From a virus: a stretch of DNA of 64,000 nucleotides. Numbering within the stretch: the first letter of the stretch is position 1; each line of letters begins with the position of its first letter. The notes beneath the pieces are model-generated. The model did not search any database. It had not been told where the DNA came from and was given only the letters and a program-made list of their open reading frames with translations. The stretch is from positions 28,059 to 92,058 of IMG/VR virus record IMGVR_UViG_3300046781_000054; one strand, written 5' to 3'. The translations under genes and the position numbers were made by a program. Of this stretch, positions 6,837-14,525 are shown in pieces.

Positions 6837-7619
6837 TCAGGCGACGTCGAAGGCGCGTCGTGCGGGAGCCGGCCCGTTCTTCTCCTCGCCGCGCTTGAAC
6901 GCGAGGGCGGCCTGGCGGGCGCGTTCGCTCTCCTTGTGGCGTTGGGCCGCCTCGTCGGGTGTCTCCAGCTGGCGGACGGTGGTGTCGCCGGGTAGACGGT
7001 GGGCGCGCAGGGCGGCGTCCTGGCGGGCGATCGCGGCGATGAGGTAGGGGTCGGTGGGTCCGTGTTCGGGCCGGTGGTCGAGGTGGGCCTGGAGGGCGTG
7101 CTGGTAGCCGGGTGAGGCGGTCGCGCGGGTCTTCGGTTCCGGCAGAACCGGTGCCGCTGCCGAGACGTCGGGCCGCTCGTCCGCTGCGGGCGTGGCGCCT
7201 GGCGGGAGGATCCGCAGAGCGCGGACCACGCTCTGCCCGGTCTTCTCCCAGATTCGGGCGAGGATCTGCCGCTGGAACATCCGTAGCTGTGTCGCGTACG
7301 CGGCGGAGAGGGGCTGCAGGTACAGGATGCCGGTGTCGTGGGTGAAGCGGGTCGCGTACACCTTGTCTGCAAGCTCGGGGGCGATCTGCGGCCACTGGTC
7401 GAGGATGCTGCCGCCTTCCTCGGGTGGTTCCCAGCCGCGTTCGTCCATCATCTGTCCGATGACTGCGGACAGGCCTTGCGGGTCGCGGCGGCCGGTGCGC
7501 TGCACGGTCTTCCGGGTGGGCTTCTTCGCCTTGGTGGTCGGCTGGGTTTTTGCGTGGGCGCGGGCGGCGGCGAGTGCGGCGCGGGCCAGGTCGGCGCCGG
7601 AGGGTGTGGGTTCGCTCAT
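6837..7619 (-). CDS. dciA: DciA-like helicase loader (DUF721)
   Basis: 260 aa. Residues 46-140 match the DUF721/DciA pattern of the Streptomyces chromosome as I know it: GRRDPQGLSAVIGQMMDERGW, then DQWPQIAPELADKVYATRF and LYLQPLSAAYATQLRMFQRQILARI. A basic, disordered N terminus (LARAALAAARAHAK) is also typical, and a 120-residue C-terminal extension is not. DciA interacts with the replicative helicase DnaB in bacteria lacking DnaC. Start ATG at 7619 overlaps the stop of the HTH replication gene by four bases, so initiator and loader are made together. I infer recruitment of host DnaB to the plasmid origin. Confidence 0.85.
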   Translation of the reverse strand: MSEPTPSGADLARAALAAARAHAKTQPTTKAKKPTRKTVQRTGRRDPQGLSAVIGQMMDERGWEPPEEGGSILDQWPQIAPELADKVYATRFTHDTGILYLQPLSAAYATQLRMFQRQILARIWEKTGQSVVRALRILPPGATPAADERPDVSAAAPVLPEPKTRATASPGYQHALQAHLDHRPEHGPTDPYLIAAIARQDAALRAHRLPGDTTVRQLETPDEAAQRHKESERARQAALAFKRGEEKNGPAPARRAFDVA

Positions 7620-8848
7620 GCAGGGCTCCCGTTGAGGAAGGCGAGGATGTCGGCCTCGGCGCCCGACTCGCTGCTGGCGGCGTCGGGGGTGTGGTTGAGG
7701 TTGTCCCAGCCTCGCGCCCGGCACGTGGCCTCGTAGGCGGCCTCTCCCTGCCGCAGCGCGGCCATGAGGTCGAGTCGGACACCGACGGGGGCAGTGAACG
7801 CGCCGGCGGCCGGGTTCTCCAGCTCAAACCGTTCGGCAGCAGCGGCCTGCAGGTCGGCGTGCTTCTGCTGGGCCTCGAGGGCGGTGGAGATGTAGGCGGC
7901 AGGGTTGCGGGGCCGCCAGTTGCCGCCGGGGTGCATTCCGTGGAGGTATTCGGCGATGCCGTACGCGTCGAGGCCGCGGTCGATGAGCGGCCGCAGCGCG
8001 AAGGCGAGTCGGCGCAGGCCCTCCGTCTGGGTCCAGTTCACCAGGGGCCTCACCTGCCGGGCGACCGTCACGTCCTTGGCGACCTGGAGGGGGCTGCGCC
8101 TCCCGCTGCTGCGGTTCTTCTTCGACGACTGGGTGGGGGACTGGCTGCTGCGCGCCGCCTGCGGGGTGTAGTTGCTCTTTTCCCCACCCTCTACCTTCAG
8201 CTTTCCCTCTTCTCTAACCAGGGTGAGGGAAGGGGTGACACGGCCCCCATCGGCACCCGAGTTATCCACAGGGGTCGTTTGGGCCGGGATCCGGGGTCGC
8301 TGGTCGACGATGATGCGGGCCTCGTAGCCCTCACCGACGACCTGGTGCCCCATCGCGTGGTCGTACACGGGCGGGGTGACCGCCCCGTACACGGTGGCGG
8401 TGCCTGCGTAGCCGCCCAGGCCGAGCGTGCGGCGGATGTTGGCGCGGGTGCCGTGCTCGACCCACACGAGGGCCCCGAGCTCGCGGAGGTAGGCGATGTG
8501 GCGCTGCAACTGGCGCAGGGACAGGCCGAGTCGGGCGGCGGTGTCGTGCTGGGCGTAGCGGACATGCCCGGTGTCGTAGTCCATGCGGTCGGCGAGGTCG
8601 TGGGCGACGCGTTGCGTGGTGGCGTTCGCGCGGGGGTGCAGGCCGGCTGCGATCAGCCATTCCACCGCGCGACGCCACCGCCGCGGGCCGCTGCGGCGCG
8701 ACTTGGTGGCGTGCACCTCCTGGCAGGCGCCGCGCACGAGAGCGACCTGACCTGCACTGTAATAGATCTTCTGTTCGAATTCGATGTTGGGGGCGTGTGT
8801 GTCGTAAGGGGGTTTGGTGCACTGGGTGTCACCCGGGCGCGGGAACAT
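7616..8848 (-). CDS. HTH replication-initiator candidate (Rep)
   Basis: 410 aa from ATG at 8848; no clear ribosome site, and the frame is open further upstream. Residues about 55-135 form an HTH region (HDTAARLGLSLRQLQRHIAYLRELGALVWVEHG) typical of Streptomyces plasmid proteins annotated as HTH or replication proteins. A Ser/Lys-rich linker (210-250) precedes a C-terminal domain with LRRLAFALRPLIDRGLDAYGIAEYLHGMHP. Its position, coupled to a DciA homologue and followed by parAB, argues for the initiator. No Rep endonuclease or primase motif is visible. The first 30 codons are AT-rich for this molecule. Confidence 0.7.
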   Translation of the reverse strand: MFPRPGDTQCTKPPYDTHAPNIEFEQKIYYSAGQVALVRGACQEVHATKSRRSGPRRWRRAVEWLIAAGLHPRANATTQRVAHDLADRMDYDTGHVRYAQHDTAARLGLSLRQLQRHIAYLRELGALVWVEHGTRANIRRTLGLGGYAGTATVYGAVTPPVYDHAMGHQVVGEGYEARIIVDQRPRIPAQTTPVDNSGADGGRVTPSLTLVREEGKLKVEGGEKSNYTPQAARSSQSPTQSSKKNRSSGRRSPLQVAKDVTVARQVRPLVNWTQTEGLRRLAFALRPLIDRGLDAYGIAEYLHGMHPGGNWRPRNPAAYISTALEAQQKHADLQAAAAERFELENPAAGAFTAPVGVRLDLMAALRQGEAAYEATCRARGWDNLNHTPDAASSESGAEADILAFLNGSPA

Positions 8849-9166
8849 TCGTGAGGAATGGGGCGTGACGGGGCGCTCAAGCTGACAACTGGGGTGCGCG
8901 TACTGCACTATGTACCTGCCTGGTTCCGATGGATCAGGGCATGAAAAGGCCCCGCTTCGGTGGTGCTGGTTCGGTGAGAACCTGAAAGATCGCTCAGCGG
9001 GTTGGCACCCGGTGGGCCTTAGCTCGTCCCTGGCAGGACGGGCCGTGATGTGAAGGCCGTGAGGCCGGACAGTGGGTGACACCACTGAACGGGCGTAAGC
9101 GGCCAGGCGGTTGAGGAAGACGCTCCCCGGCAAGGGAGCGGCAGGACCTCCCGCCGTAGATACGGG
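8849..9166 (-). promoter_or_regulatory. Structured leader upstream of rep (318 bases)
   Basis: No gene seen. It contains several short inverted repeats: GGTTC-GGTGA-GAACC near 8969, CGTCC...GGACG near 9025, GCTCCC-N6-GGGAGC near 9122, CCGTA-GA-TACGG near 9155. GGTGTCACC occurs at about 8826 (start of rep) and inverted near 9075, which could be a paired operator or initiator site. A replication-control leader or the origin itself is possible. Confidence 0.4.
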
Positions 9167-9379
9167 CTACGTCATCTGATCTCCCTCAATGGGCGAGGTC
9201 TGCCCCTGTGCCTGCTTGGCCAGGAAGTTGATGTGCTTGTCGATCGCACCCATCAGAAGGTCGATCTCCCACTGCAAGGCGGGGCTCATCCGGGTGTGGC
9301 AGCAGATGGTTGAGGCCACCGTCTCCCGCAACTCCTCGCGGGTCATCGGCACGTTGGACCCGGGGAGAAGGGCGCTCAT
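9167..9379 (-). CDS. Small hypothetical protein (70 aa)
   Basis: The protein MSALLPGSNVPMTREELRETVASTICCHTRMSPALQWEIDLLMGAIDKHINFL is helical with a CCH triplet. Its ATG overlaps the stop of the upstream J-like gene (ATGA). It is the last gene before the 318-base leader of rep. Function unknown. Confidence 0.75.
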   Translation of the reverse strand: MSALLPGSNVPMTREELRETVASTICCHTRMSPALQWEIDLLMGAIDKHINFLAKQAQGQTSPIEGDQMT

Positions 9380-9813
9380 CGCTCGCCCCCCGACCGCCGT
9401 GCGTTTACCCGGGCCCGCTCGTACCGCTCATGGGCCTCAAGGAACGCCGCCTCCGAGCCACCCATGTCCGGGTGCGCGGCCCGCATAGCCGCCTTCAACT
9501 GGCCCAAGTCCGGCGCGGGCGCGTAGACCTCAAGCACGGGCGGCTGGAGGTACAGACGTGCATCCGCCTCCCACCACCCGGCCGACTTCCGCCAGATCTC
9601 GCCAGCAGCCTCGATCTCGTGCCGATCGATGTAGCCGACGTCGCCACGGCCTTCCGAGCGGATGTAGTAGATGCGCTTCGGCGTCTTCCTGGTGACGCGG
9701 AAGGTAATGACCGTCTTCGGCACGTAGAAGCGACTGTCGTCGCCTTCGTGGTGCTCGGCCTGGATGGCATACAGGTACTCCACGGCGAGGAGGTCCCCGC
9801 CCTGGGTGCTCAT
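9376..9813 (-). CDS. Protein with truncated J-domain-like C terminus
   Basis: 145 aa. The first 100 residues form a beta-rich domain (FYVPKTVITFRVTRKTPKRIYYIRSE). The C terminus (103-137) LGQLKAAMRAAHPDMGGSEAAFLEAHERYERAR has the HPD tripeptide (114-116), followed by GG and the F..A...Y pattern of DnaJ helices II-III. It lacks the longer canonical helix IV. There is no ribosome site, but the ATG overlaps the stop of the leaderless gene upstream, so translation is probably coupled. It might recruit host DnaK to replication or virion assembly; this is inference. Confidence 0.75.
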   Translation of the reverse strand: MSTQGGDLLAVEYLYAIQAEHHEGDDSRFYVPKTVITFRVTRKTPKRIYYIRSEGRGDVGYIDRHEIEAAGEIWRKSAGWWEADARLYLQPPVLEVYAPAPDLGQLKAAMRAAHPDMGGSEAAFLEAHERYERARVNARRSGGER

Positions 9814-10085
9814 GCGACGGTCGGGGTAGTGGTGACAGGGCCCTCGCTCAACGCCGAACATGTGATGTTCACGGCGGAGACTGAGGTCCCACTGTCTGAT
9901 CGCCCGGATGTCCGGGTACGCTTCGCCATAGAGCTGGCACCTTCATTCGTTCGCACGGTGTGGTGTCGGCGGGCCCCGCGTCCAGATGCTTCCAACATCA
10001 GGACTGCCGTTGAATCGGCGAGCGGGGCCTTTTGACTTGTCTGGGAGACCGGCCGACCGCACATCTGAGTAGCCGTCTGGTCCAT
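9810..10085 (-). CDS. Leaderless small gene (91 aa)
   Basis: The ATG at 10085 lies exactly where the promoter at 10091-10121 should start transcription. The protein MDQTATQMCGRPVSQTSQK... is polar, Ser/Thr/Arg-rich and has no recognised domain. Its stop overlaps the start of the J-like gene by four bases (ATGA). Support comes from the promoter register and the coupling rather than from homology. An alternative is that it is only a translated leader that feeds ribosomes to the next gene. Confidence 0.55.
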   Translation of the reverse strand: MDQTATQMCGRPVSQTSQKAPLADSTAVLMLEASGRGARRHHTVRTNEGASSMAKRTRTSGRSDSGTSVSAVNITCSALSEGPVTTTPTVA

Positions 10086-10090
10086 AGCGC

Positions 10091-10121
10091 AGTCTATCGG
10101 TTGGGGCTGACAATGTTCCCC
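10091..10121 (-). promoter_or_regulatory. GGGGAACA-class promoter of the replication/partition operon
   Basis: Minus strand: GGGGAACAT (10121-10113), 16 bases, TAGACT (10096-10091), five bases, then ATG at 10085. This is the best -10 match of the five members of this class. Confidence 0.75.
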
Positions 10122-10164
10122 GTGACTCGCGATCGTGTCGTACGTCCCGCGCGGCACCCTTGAC

Positions 10165-10593
10165 TCACCCCTCATCGTGGCCCCGCCCCTCCGACTCACC
10201 GTCAGCCGGATGCTCCGACAAGGCCGTTGCCATCGACCGGGCCACCATTCCCGCCATCGCCGAATGGCCGGCCGCCGCCAACTCCCCGCGGAGCCGCTCC
10301 AGCTGGTCCCGGTAGAAGTACGGGCGGGCCGCCAGCCTGGCCGTGTACATCCCCACAACGAACGCCCGCTCCCACACCTCCTGCACCACCACCGGATCCG
10401 CCTCCGGGAACAAATCCATCGGCAGCTTCGACGGCCGGCCCGCCGTCTCCAGCTCGGCGGCCGCGATCAGCCCCGCCAGATGCTGGGCCGTCATCACCGC
10501 CCGCCCCGACAGGCTCAGGTCCGTCCGTGACGTCTCGAACGCCGCCAGGTCCTGCTCGGCGGCCGCGGTCTCGGGAGTGTGGAACGTGGTCAC
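10165..10593 (-). CDS. Helical hypothetical protein (142 aa)
   Basis: All-helical protein (MTTFHTPETAAAEQDLAAFETSRTDLSLSG...). It contains VVVQEVWERAFVVGMYTARLAARPYFYRDQLERLRGELAAAG and ends in a charged His/Asp/Glu tail. It overlaps the Wbl gene stop by four bases and is the last gene of that operon. Common in Streptomyces phage-like elements, but I know no function for it. Confidence 0.75.
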   Translation of the reverse strand: MTTFHTPETAAAEQDLAAFETSRTDLSLSGRAVMTAQHLAGLIAAAELETAGRPSKLPMDLFPEADPVVVQEVWERAFVVGMYTARLAARPYFYRDQLERLRGELAAAGHSAMAGMVARSMATALSEHPADGESEGRGHDEG

Positions 10594-11423
10594 GCGGCAG
10601 CCTCCACAGGCGTGGTCGGAACAGACGGAGAGGGGAACACAGTCACCGAACCGCCCGGGCGGGCCTCGGCGTCGAACAGATCCAGCTCAAGCTGGCCGGC
10701 GATCGCAGCGAACTTCGACGGCTTCGGACGCACACCCCGCGTCCGCGACGGGCCGGCCGGACGCGTCGGCTCGTCCTCCCGCACCCGCGACAGCGCGGGC
10801 ACCGTGCCGTCATCCCGGCGCACCACCCACCCCGGCGCCAGCAGCCCCCGCGCGGCCGCCTTGTCGATCAGCTCGTTCCGCGTCGCGGTCTTCGACAGAC
10901 CGAGCTTGTCCAGGAGCCGGGACCGCTGCCAGTTCGTCGTCCGCAGCGTCAAACCGGTCACCCGGGCTATCACCCGCACATCCGCGTACTTCACGACCGC
11001 CCGCAGCACCTTCTGTGTCTGCTCCGTCGCGAAGTACTCATCCGGGGCCTCCCGCGGCACCTGCCTGCTCCGCGCCGCAATGACCTCCCTCGACCGGTCC
11101 AGGGCGCGCATCCCGCCGAGGATGCCCTCCCGCTCGATCAACTGCCCGTCCGCGCCCACCGCCCGGCCGACCGCCAGGCACTGCACCATCACCGGACACG
11201 ACACACAGACGTCGATGGCGGCCTCCTCGCGGGCCCGGCGCACCGCCTGCGGCTCACCTCCGTCCCCGGACTGTGCAGTCCACGCATCCACCGACAGGCC
11301 CGGATTCCCCGCCGCACGCCGCGGATCATCCACATCGGGGGCGCACCCGCGGTACCGGTAGTGCGGATGCCAGGTCAACGCCTCATACGGCGACTTCGGC
11401 AACATCGTCTTGCTCGGGCTCAC
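10590..11423 (-). CDS. Wbl (WhiB-like) protein with C-terminal HTH
   Basis: 277 aa from GTG at 11423, with AGGAAGGGGG just upstream. It carries the four Cys of a Wbl iron-sulfur cluster: C27 (RGCAPD), then CVSCPVMVQC giving C73, C76 and C82. The Wbl turn GILGGMRALDR (about 100-110) follows. A second domain (about 145-180) VIARVTGLTLRTTNWQRSRLLDKLGL reads as a LuxR-type HTH. Wbl proteins bind sigma factor HrdB/SigA and regulate transcription; phage Wbl proteins (WhiB of mycophage TM4) can block host Wbl genes and septation. Here it may direct host RNA polymerase to phage or plasmid promoters. Confidence 0.9.
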   Translation of the reverse strand: MSPSKTMLPKSPYEALTWHPHYRYRGCAPDVDDPRRAAGNPGLSVDAWTAQSGDGGEPQAVRRAREEAAIDVCVSCPVMVQCLAVGRAVGADGQLIEREGILGGMRALDRSREVIAARSRQVPREAPDEYFATEQTQKVLRAVVKYADVRVIARVTGLTLRTTNWQRSRLLDKLGLSKTATRNELIDKAAARGLLAPGWVVRRDDGTVPALSRVREDEPTRPAGPSRTRGVRPKPSKFAAIAGQLELDLFDAEARPGGSVTVFPSPSVPTTPVEAAA

Positions 11424-11665
11424 TGGTGGCCCCCTTCCTGCACAGTGGACTGGCTCGTAGACGGGACCGGCCCGCCCGCCATAGCGGCGGCACGGGCCAG
11501 CTGAAGTTCGCGTTGATGGTCGGCGTGGACAACGTGGTCGACGAGCCGGCGCCCGGCCCGCTCCGCCCTCAGGTCCTGCTCGAGCGCGCCGACACGACGC
11601 ACCAGCCAGACGACAGCCCAGCCCGCGGCGAGGACCGTGAGACTGGCACGTATTCGGTGGGACAC
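11420..11665 (-). CDS. Small single-pass membrane protein (81 aa)
   Basis: One transmembrane segment at about residues 7-24 (ASLTVLAAGWAVVWLVRRV), then a coiled-coil-like charged stretch (GALEQDLRAERAGRRLVDHVVHADHQRELQLARA). Its TGA overlaps the GTG of the Wbl gene. Topology is probably N-out, C-in. Function unknown. Confidence 0.75.
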   Translation of the reverse strand: MSHRIRASLTVLAAGWAVVWLVRRVGALEQDLRAERAGRRLVDHVVHADHQRELQLARAAAMAGGPVPSTSQSTVQEGGHQ

Positions 11666-11707
11666 GGGTCCTCACCACCTCTCTATCTGGGGAAGGGAAT
11701 TCGGGGG

Positions 11708-12037
11708 TCACTGCTGCGGCTTGGACGCCTTCAAGAACTCCTCGAAGGCGATCAGTTCCGCCTCGTGCACGACCGGCTCGCCCGCGTCAGCCGCTGCCTG
11801 CAACTGGGCGCGGTGGGCTGCCTCCCACGCGACCTCGCCCTCGAGAGCCGCCTCGTCGGCGCGCAGTCGGTCGATTGCCTGCTCCACGCTTCCCGGATAC
11901 ACATCCGTCGGGAGTACTCCGCGGGCCCGGGCACGACGCCGGCGCCACGCGGCGAACGCACCGACCAGCCACACCCCGCACAGGATGAAGACGGTGCCGA
12001 GGGCGATGAGCCAGTTGTAGAAGGTGTCTTCGTTCAC
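11708..12037 (-). CDS. Small membrane protein with cytoplasmic coiled coil (109 aa)
   Basis: Start GTG at 12037 with GAGG seven bases upstream. VNEDTFYNWLIALGTVFILCGVWLVGAFAAWRRRRAR contains one transmembrane helix followed by a strongly basic stop-transfer. The rest is a long charged helix (VEQAIDRLRADEAALEGEVAWEAAHRAQL). It lies in line with the other membrane gene before the Wbl gene; such pairs are common in actinophage early regions. Confidence 0.75.
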   Translation of the reverse strand: MNEDTFYNWLIALGTVFILCGVWLVGAFAAWRRRRARARGVLPTDVYPGSVEQAIDRLRADEAALEGEVAWEAAHRAQLQAAADAGEPVVHEAELIAFEEFLKASKPQQ

Positions 12038-12146
12038 GGCGGACCTCGTTTCAGGCAAGGGGGAATCCCCGACTGGCGAACTGGTGAGGTGAAGCGGGTC
12101 CGGTGGGGCGGACGGGCGGGGCACTCAGACGTCCCCGCCAGGGGTG

Positions 12147-13490
12147 TTACGCGGCCGAGGCCAGAGCGTCCTGCAGAAACGGCACCCCGGTGGCGGCGGC
12201 CACGACGTGCGCGGCCAGGAGGGGCGGAACAGCGTTACCGATCTGCTCGTACGCCTTGGTCTTCGTGCCCTGCCACGGATAGTCCTCGGGGAAGGACTGG
12301 AGGATCGACCCCTCCGGGACGGTCAACATGCGGCTCTTGTCGCCGTCCGTGAACACGTACTCGTTACGAGCGTGCCCGAACGCCAAGGTTGCGGCCGGCT
12401 CGGACATCGTGCGTACCGTGGCGTTGGCGCGGGCGTTGTGCTTGAGAACCCACTGCCCACCGGATTTGCTGGTAAGTGCGGGTGCGGGTGCGGTGTGCGG
12501 GTCAATCGTCTGCCGCGAACCGTCAGGCTGCTGATTCCGATTCGTGTGCAACGTCCACGACCGGGCCCTCGCCGTCAAAGCCTGCGACGGCTCATCCACC
12601 GGGAACTCGTTGCCGCCCTGCGTCTTGCGCTCACCGCGAGTGTTCACGATGAGGCTCGGGACCAGGCCGAGCGCGTCGGCCATCGTCACGTACTGCGGAC
12701 GAGCCTCACCGAACAGATCCTCGGCCTCGATCTCCTTGCTGTGCGTCGGCGCCGGCGGGCCCATGGGACGCACGGCCGAAGCCAGGAGCACCGCACGCCT
12801 ACGGGTCTGCGGCACTCCGTAGTCCGCCGCGTTCAAGACGCCCGACCACACGAACCAGCCCAGCCTGCGCAGCTCCTCGCCGTACACCTTCCACAGCGGC
12901 AGCACACCCGGCACCTGCTCGAACGCCGCCCACTCCAACGGGATCCCGGCGGACGTGTCGCCGGTGGTCAGCTCCCACAGGTAACGAGCCGGCTCCAGCA
13001 CCAGCACCGTCACGAACGCGTCCTCCCGCGCCGCCGCCTCCACCTGGGCGACCGTCCAAGGCCGCTTGCCCTTCGCTACACGCTCGGCGTTGTCCGCCTC
13101 CTGCTGCGCCAACGCGACCGGGAAGATCCGCTCCCGCAACTCCTCGCGGCAGTCGTCGCCGCGCAGCATCCGCTGGATCCCGTCGGCGAGCAGGCCCATG
13201 ACCCGCATGCCGAACTGCTTGCCGGCCGTGGAGAACTTCGTGCACGGCGGCGAGAACAGCAGTCCCCACACCTGGCCCACGAGCGGCGTCAGGACGAACG
13301 AGGAGACGTCCACCCGGACCGTCGTGTGCCCGGCAGCCCTACGCGTCTCACAGGCCGCCGCATCCCACTCCAGACCCACATCCGTCAGGCCCAGCCAGCG
13401 GCGTATGCCTTCCGACCAGCCGCCCGGGCCAGCGCACCCGTCGAGGATGAGGCCCTTCTGCTGCGGCGCCCACCCGGCGAACACGGCCAT
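12147..13490 (-). CDS. DNA (cytosine-5) methyltransferase
   Basis: 447 aa. SAM-binding motif I is DGCAGPGGWSEG (17-28). Catalytic motif IV is SPPCTKFSTAGK with Cys83, followed by a long target-recognition region. QTRRRAVLLAS (about motif VIII) and AYEQIGNAVPP (motif X) close the fold. The order I-IV-VIII-TRD-X is that of C5 enzymes. No restriction partner is adjacent, so it looks orphan, which would fit protection from host restriction or an epigenetic role. The start overlaps the upstream Rad52-like gene by one base (TGATG). Confidence 0.93.
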   Translation of the reverse strand: MAVFAGWAPQQKGLILDGCAGPGGWSEGIRRWLGLTDVGLEWDAAACETRRAAGHTTVRVDVSSFVLTPLVGQVWGLLFSPPCTKFSTAGKQFGMRVMGLLADGIQRMLRGDDCREELRERIFPVALAQQEADNAERVAKGKRPWTVAQVEAAAREDAFVTVLVLEPARYLWELTTGDTSAGIPLEWAAFEQVPGVLPLWKVYGEELRRLGWFVWSGVLNAADYGVPQTRRRAVLLASAVRPMGPPAPTHSKEIEAEDLFGEARPQYVTMADALGLVPSLIVNTRGERKTQGGNEFPVDEPSQALTARARSWTLHTNRNQQPDGSRQTIDPHTAPAPALTSKSGGQWVLKHNARANATVRTMSEPAATLAFGHARNEYVFTDGDKSRMLTVPEGSILQSFPEDYPWQGTKTKAYEQIGNAVPPLLAAHVVAAATGVPFLQDALASAA

Positions 13491-14452
13491 CAGGCGGCGC
13501 TCCCCTCGGGTGTCTTGGTGGGCTGCAGTTCGGTGATCCGGGCCTCGAGCAGTGCGTCGAACGTGGTCCAGTTGCTCTCGGGCGGCGGACCCTGCACGCT
13601 CCGTTCGGACACCGCGTTCTTCTTGCCGTCCAAGCGGATCTGCAGCAGCGCCGTCGGGTTGTCCCAGCAGTTCCGGTACTGCGCGATCAGGCGCGCCAGA
13701 GGATCCTCGTCGGGCGCCGAAGTCGGCGGAGCCTGGTGAGCGTGCTCGCGGGCCTGCTCCGGCTCCGTACGGGCCGGTGCCGACTGGCCGCCCTGTTCCG
13801 CTGCCTCTCCGCCTCCGGACTCCAGGATCTCCAGGTCGGATGACGTCCACAGATCCAGGGCCATCCCGAAGCGCATCCCCGCGTTACGGATCGCATCGCC
13901 GATGATCTCCTTCACGGCGTTCGCGCCGTCCTTACCGGTCGCGTCGCCGTACCCGATCCGCGTCATCCCGCACACCGTCATCCGGATCCACAGCCCGCGG
14001 TTCCCGTCGTACTGGGGAAGCCCGCTGCCATCCAACGCCAGCGGCAGCCAGTCCCAGAACGGATCCACGTTCAGCAGCCGGTTCGTGGCCTCGGCGTGCC
14101 CGATGTACTTCAGGCAGATGTGCGCCTCGGTGATTTTCTGGTTGTTGCAGCGCTGGCAGCGGATCTCGTTGTGGTTCTGGCACACCTTGGGCCAGCCCTG
14201 TGTCTGGCTGCACTTCTTGCACCAGGGCTGCGGCCGGTACCGCACTTCGCTGGTCGGGAACGGCTCCCGCAGCCGGTGCAGGGCCTCCATCTGCTCGGCC
14301 CGCGTGTAGCCGTACGTGCCGGAAGCGTTGGCCTTCTGCTCCTCCAGCCGCTCCAGACGGGCGACGAGGGCTTCCAGATCCGGGTTCGGGGTGTGCGAGG
14401 TCAGACCCTCCGCGATGCTGCTCTGTGCGGGGGCCTCAACGGCTTGCGCCAT
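13490..14452 (-). CDS. Rad52-like single-strand annealing protein with Zn motif
   Basis: 320 aa. The N-terminal part has six Cys (C78, C81, C91, C99, C102, C113) in pairs (CKKC, CQRC) that could bind zinc. The core 116-202 (YIGHAEATNRLLNVDPFWDWLPL ... IRMTVCGMTRIGYGD ... GDAIRNAGMRFGMALDLW) follows the pattern of phage Rad52-family annealing proteins. The C-terminal 120 residues are a disordered, acidic tail and a last helix, as in proteins that recruit SSB. It probably anneals complementary ssDNA in recombination or circularisation. Start ATG at 14452 has AGGAGAA upstream. Confidence 0.85.
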   Translation of the reverse strand: MAQAVEAPAQSSIAEGLTSHTPNPDLEALVARLERLEEQKANASGTYGYTRAEQMEALHRLREPFPTSEVRYRPQPWCKKCSQTQGWPKVCQNHNEIRCQRCNNQKITEAHICLKYIGHAEATNRLLNVDPFWDWLPLALDGSGLPQYDGNRGLWIRMTVCGMTRIGYGDATGKDGANAVKEIIGDAIRNAGMRFGMALDLWTSSDLEILESGGGEAAEQGGQSAPARTEPEQAREHAHQAPPTSAPDEDPLARLIAQYRNCWDNPTALLQIRLDGKKNAVSERSVQGPPPESNWTTFDALLEARITELQPTKTPEGSAA

Positions 14453-14525
14453 GAGGGTTTCTCCTATGGGGTTATGCAGGGTGCGGGGCGGCCCACCAAT
14501 CCGGGGGCCGGCATCCCGCCCCCGA

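Noticed and set aside
8930-9010. GGTTCGGTGAGAACC resembling a tRNA T-arm
   Set aside because: No acceptor, D or anticodon arms fit around it. No tRNA, rRNA or CRISPR array was found anywhere in the window.
9972-10033. GGCCCCGC...GCGGGGCC-TTTT on the plus strand, looking like a terminator
   Set aside because: The loop is about 42 bases, no plus-strand gene leads into it and it lies inside a minus-strand gene. An antisense RNA is possible but unsupported.
10632-10640. GGGGAACAC on the plus strand
   Set aside because: It lies inside the Wbl gene, and the -10 position reads GGGCGG with no plus-strand gene after it.
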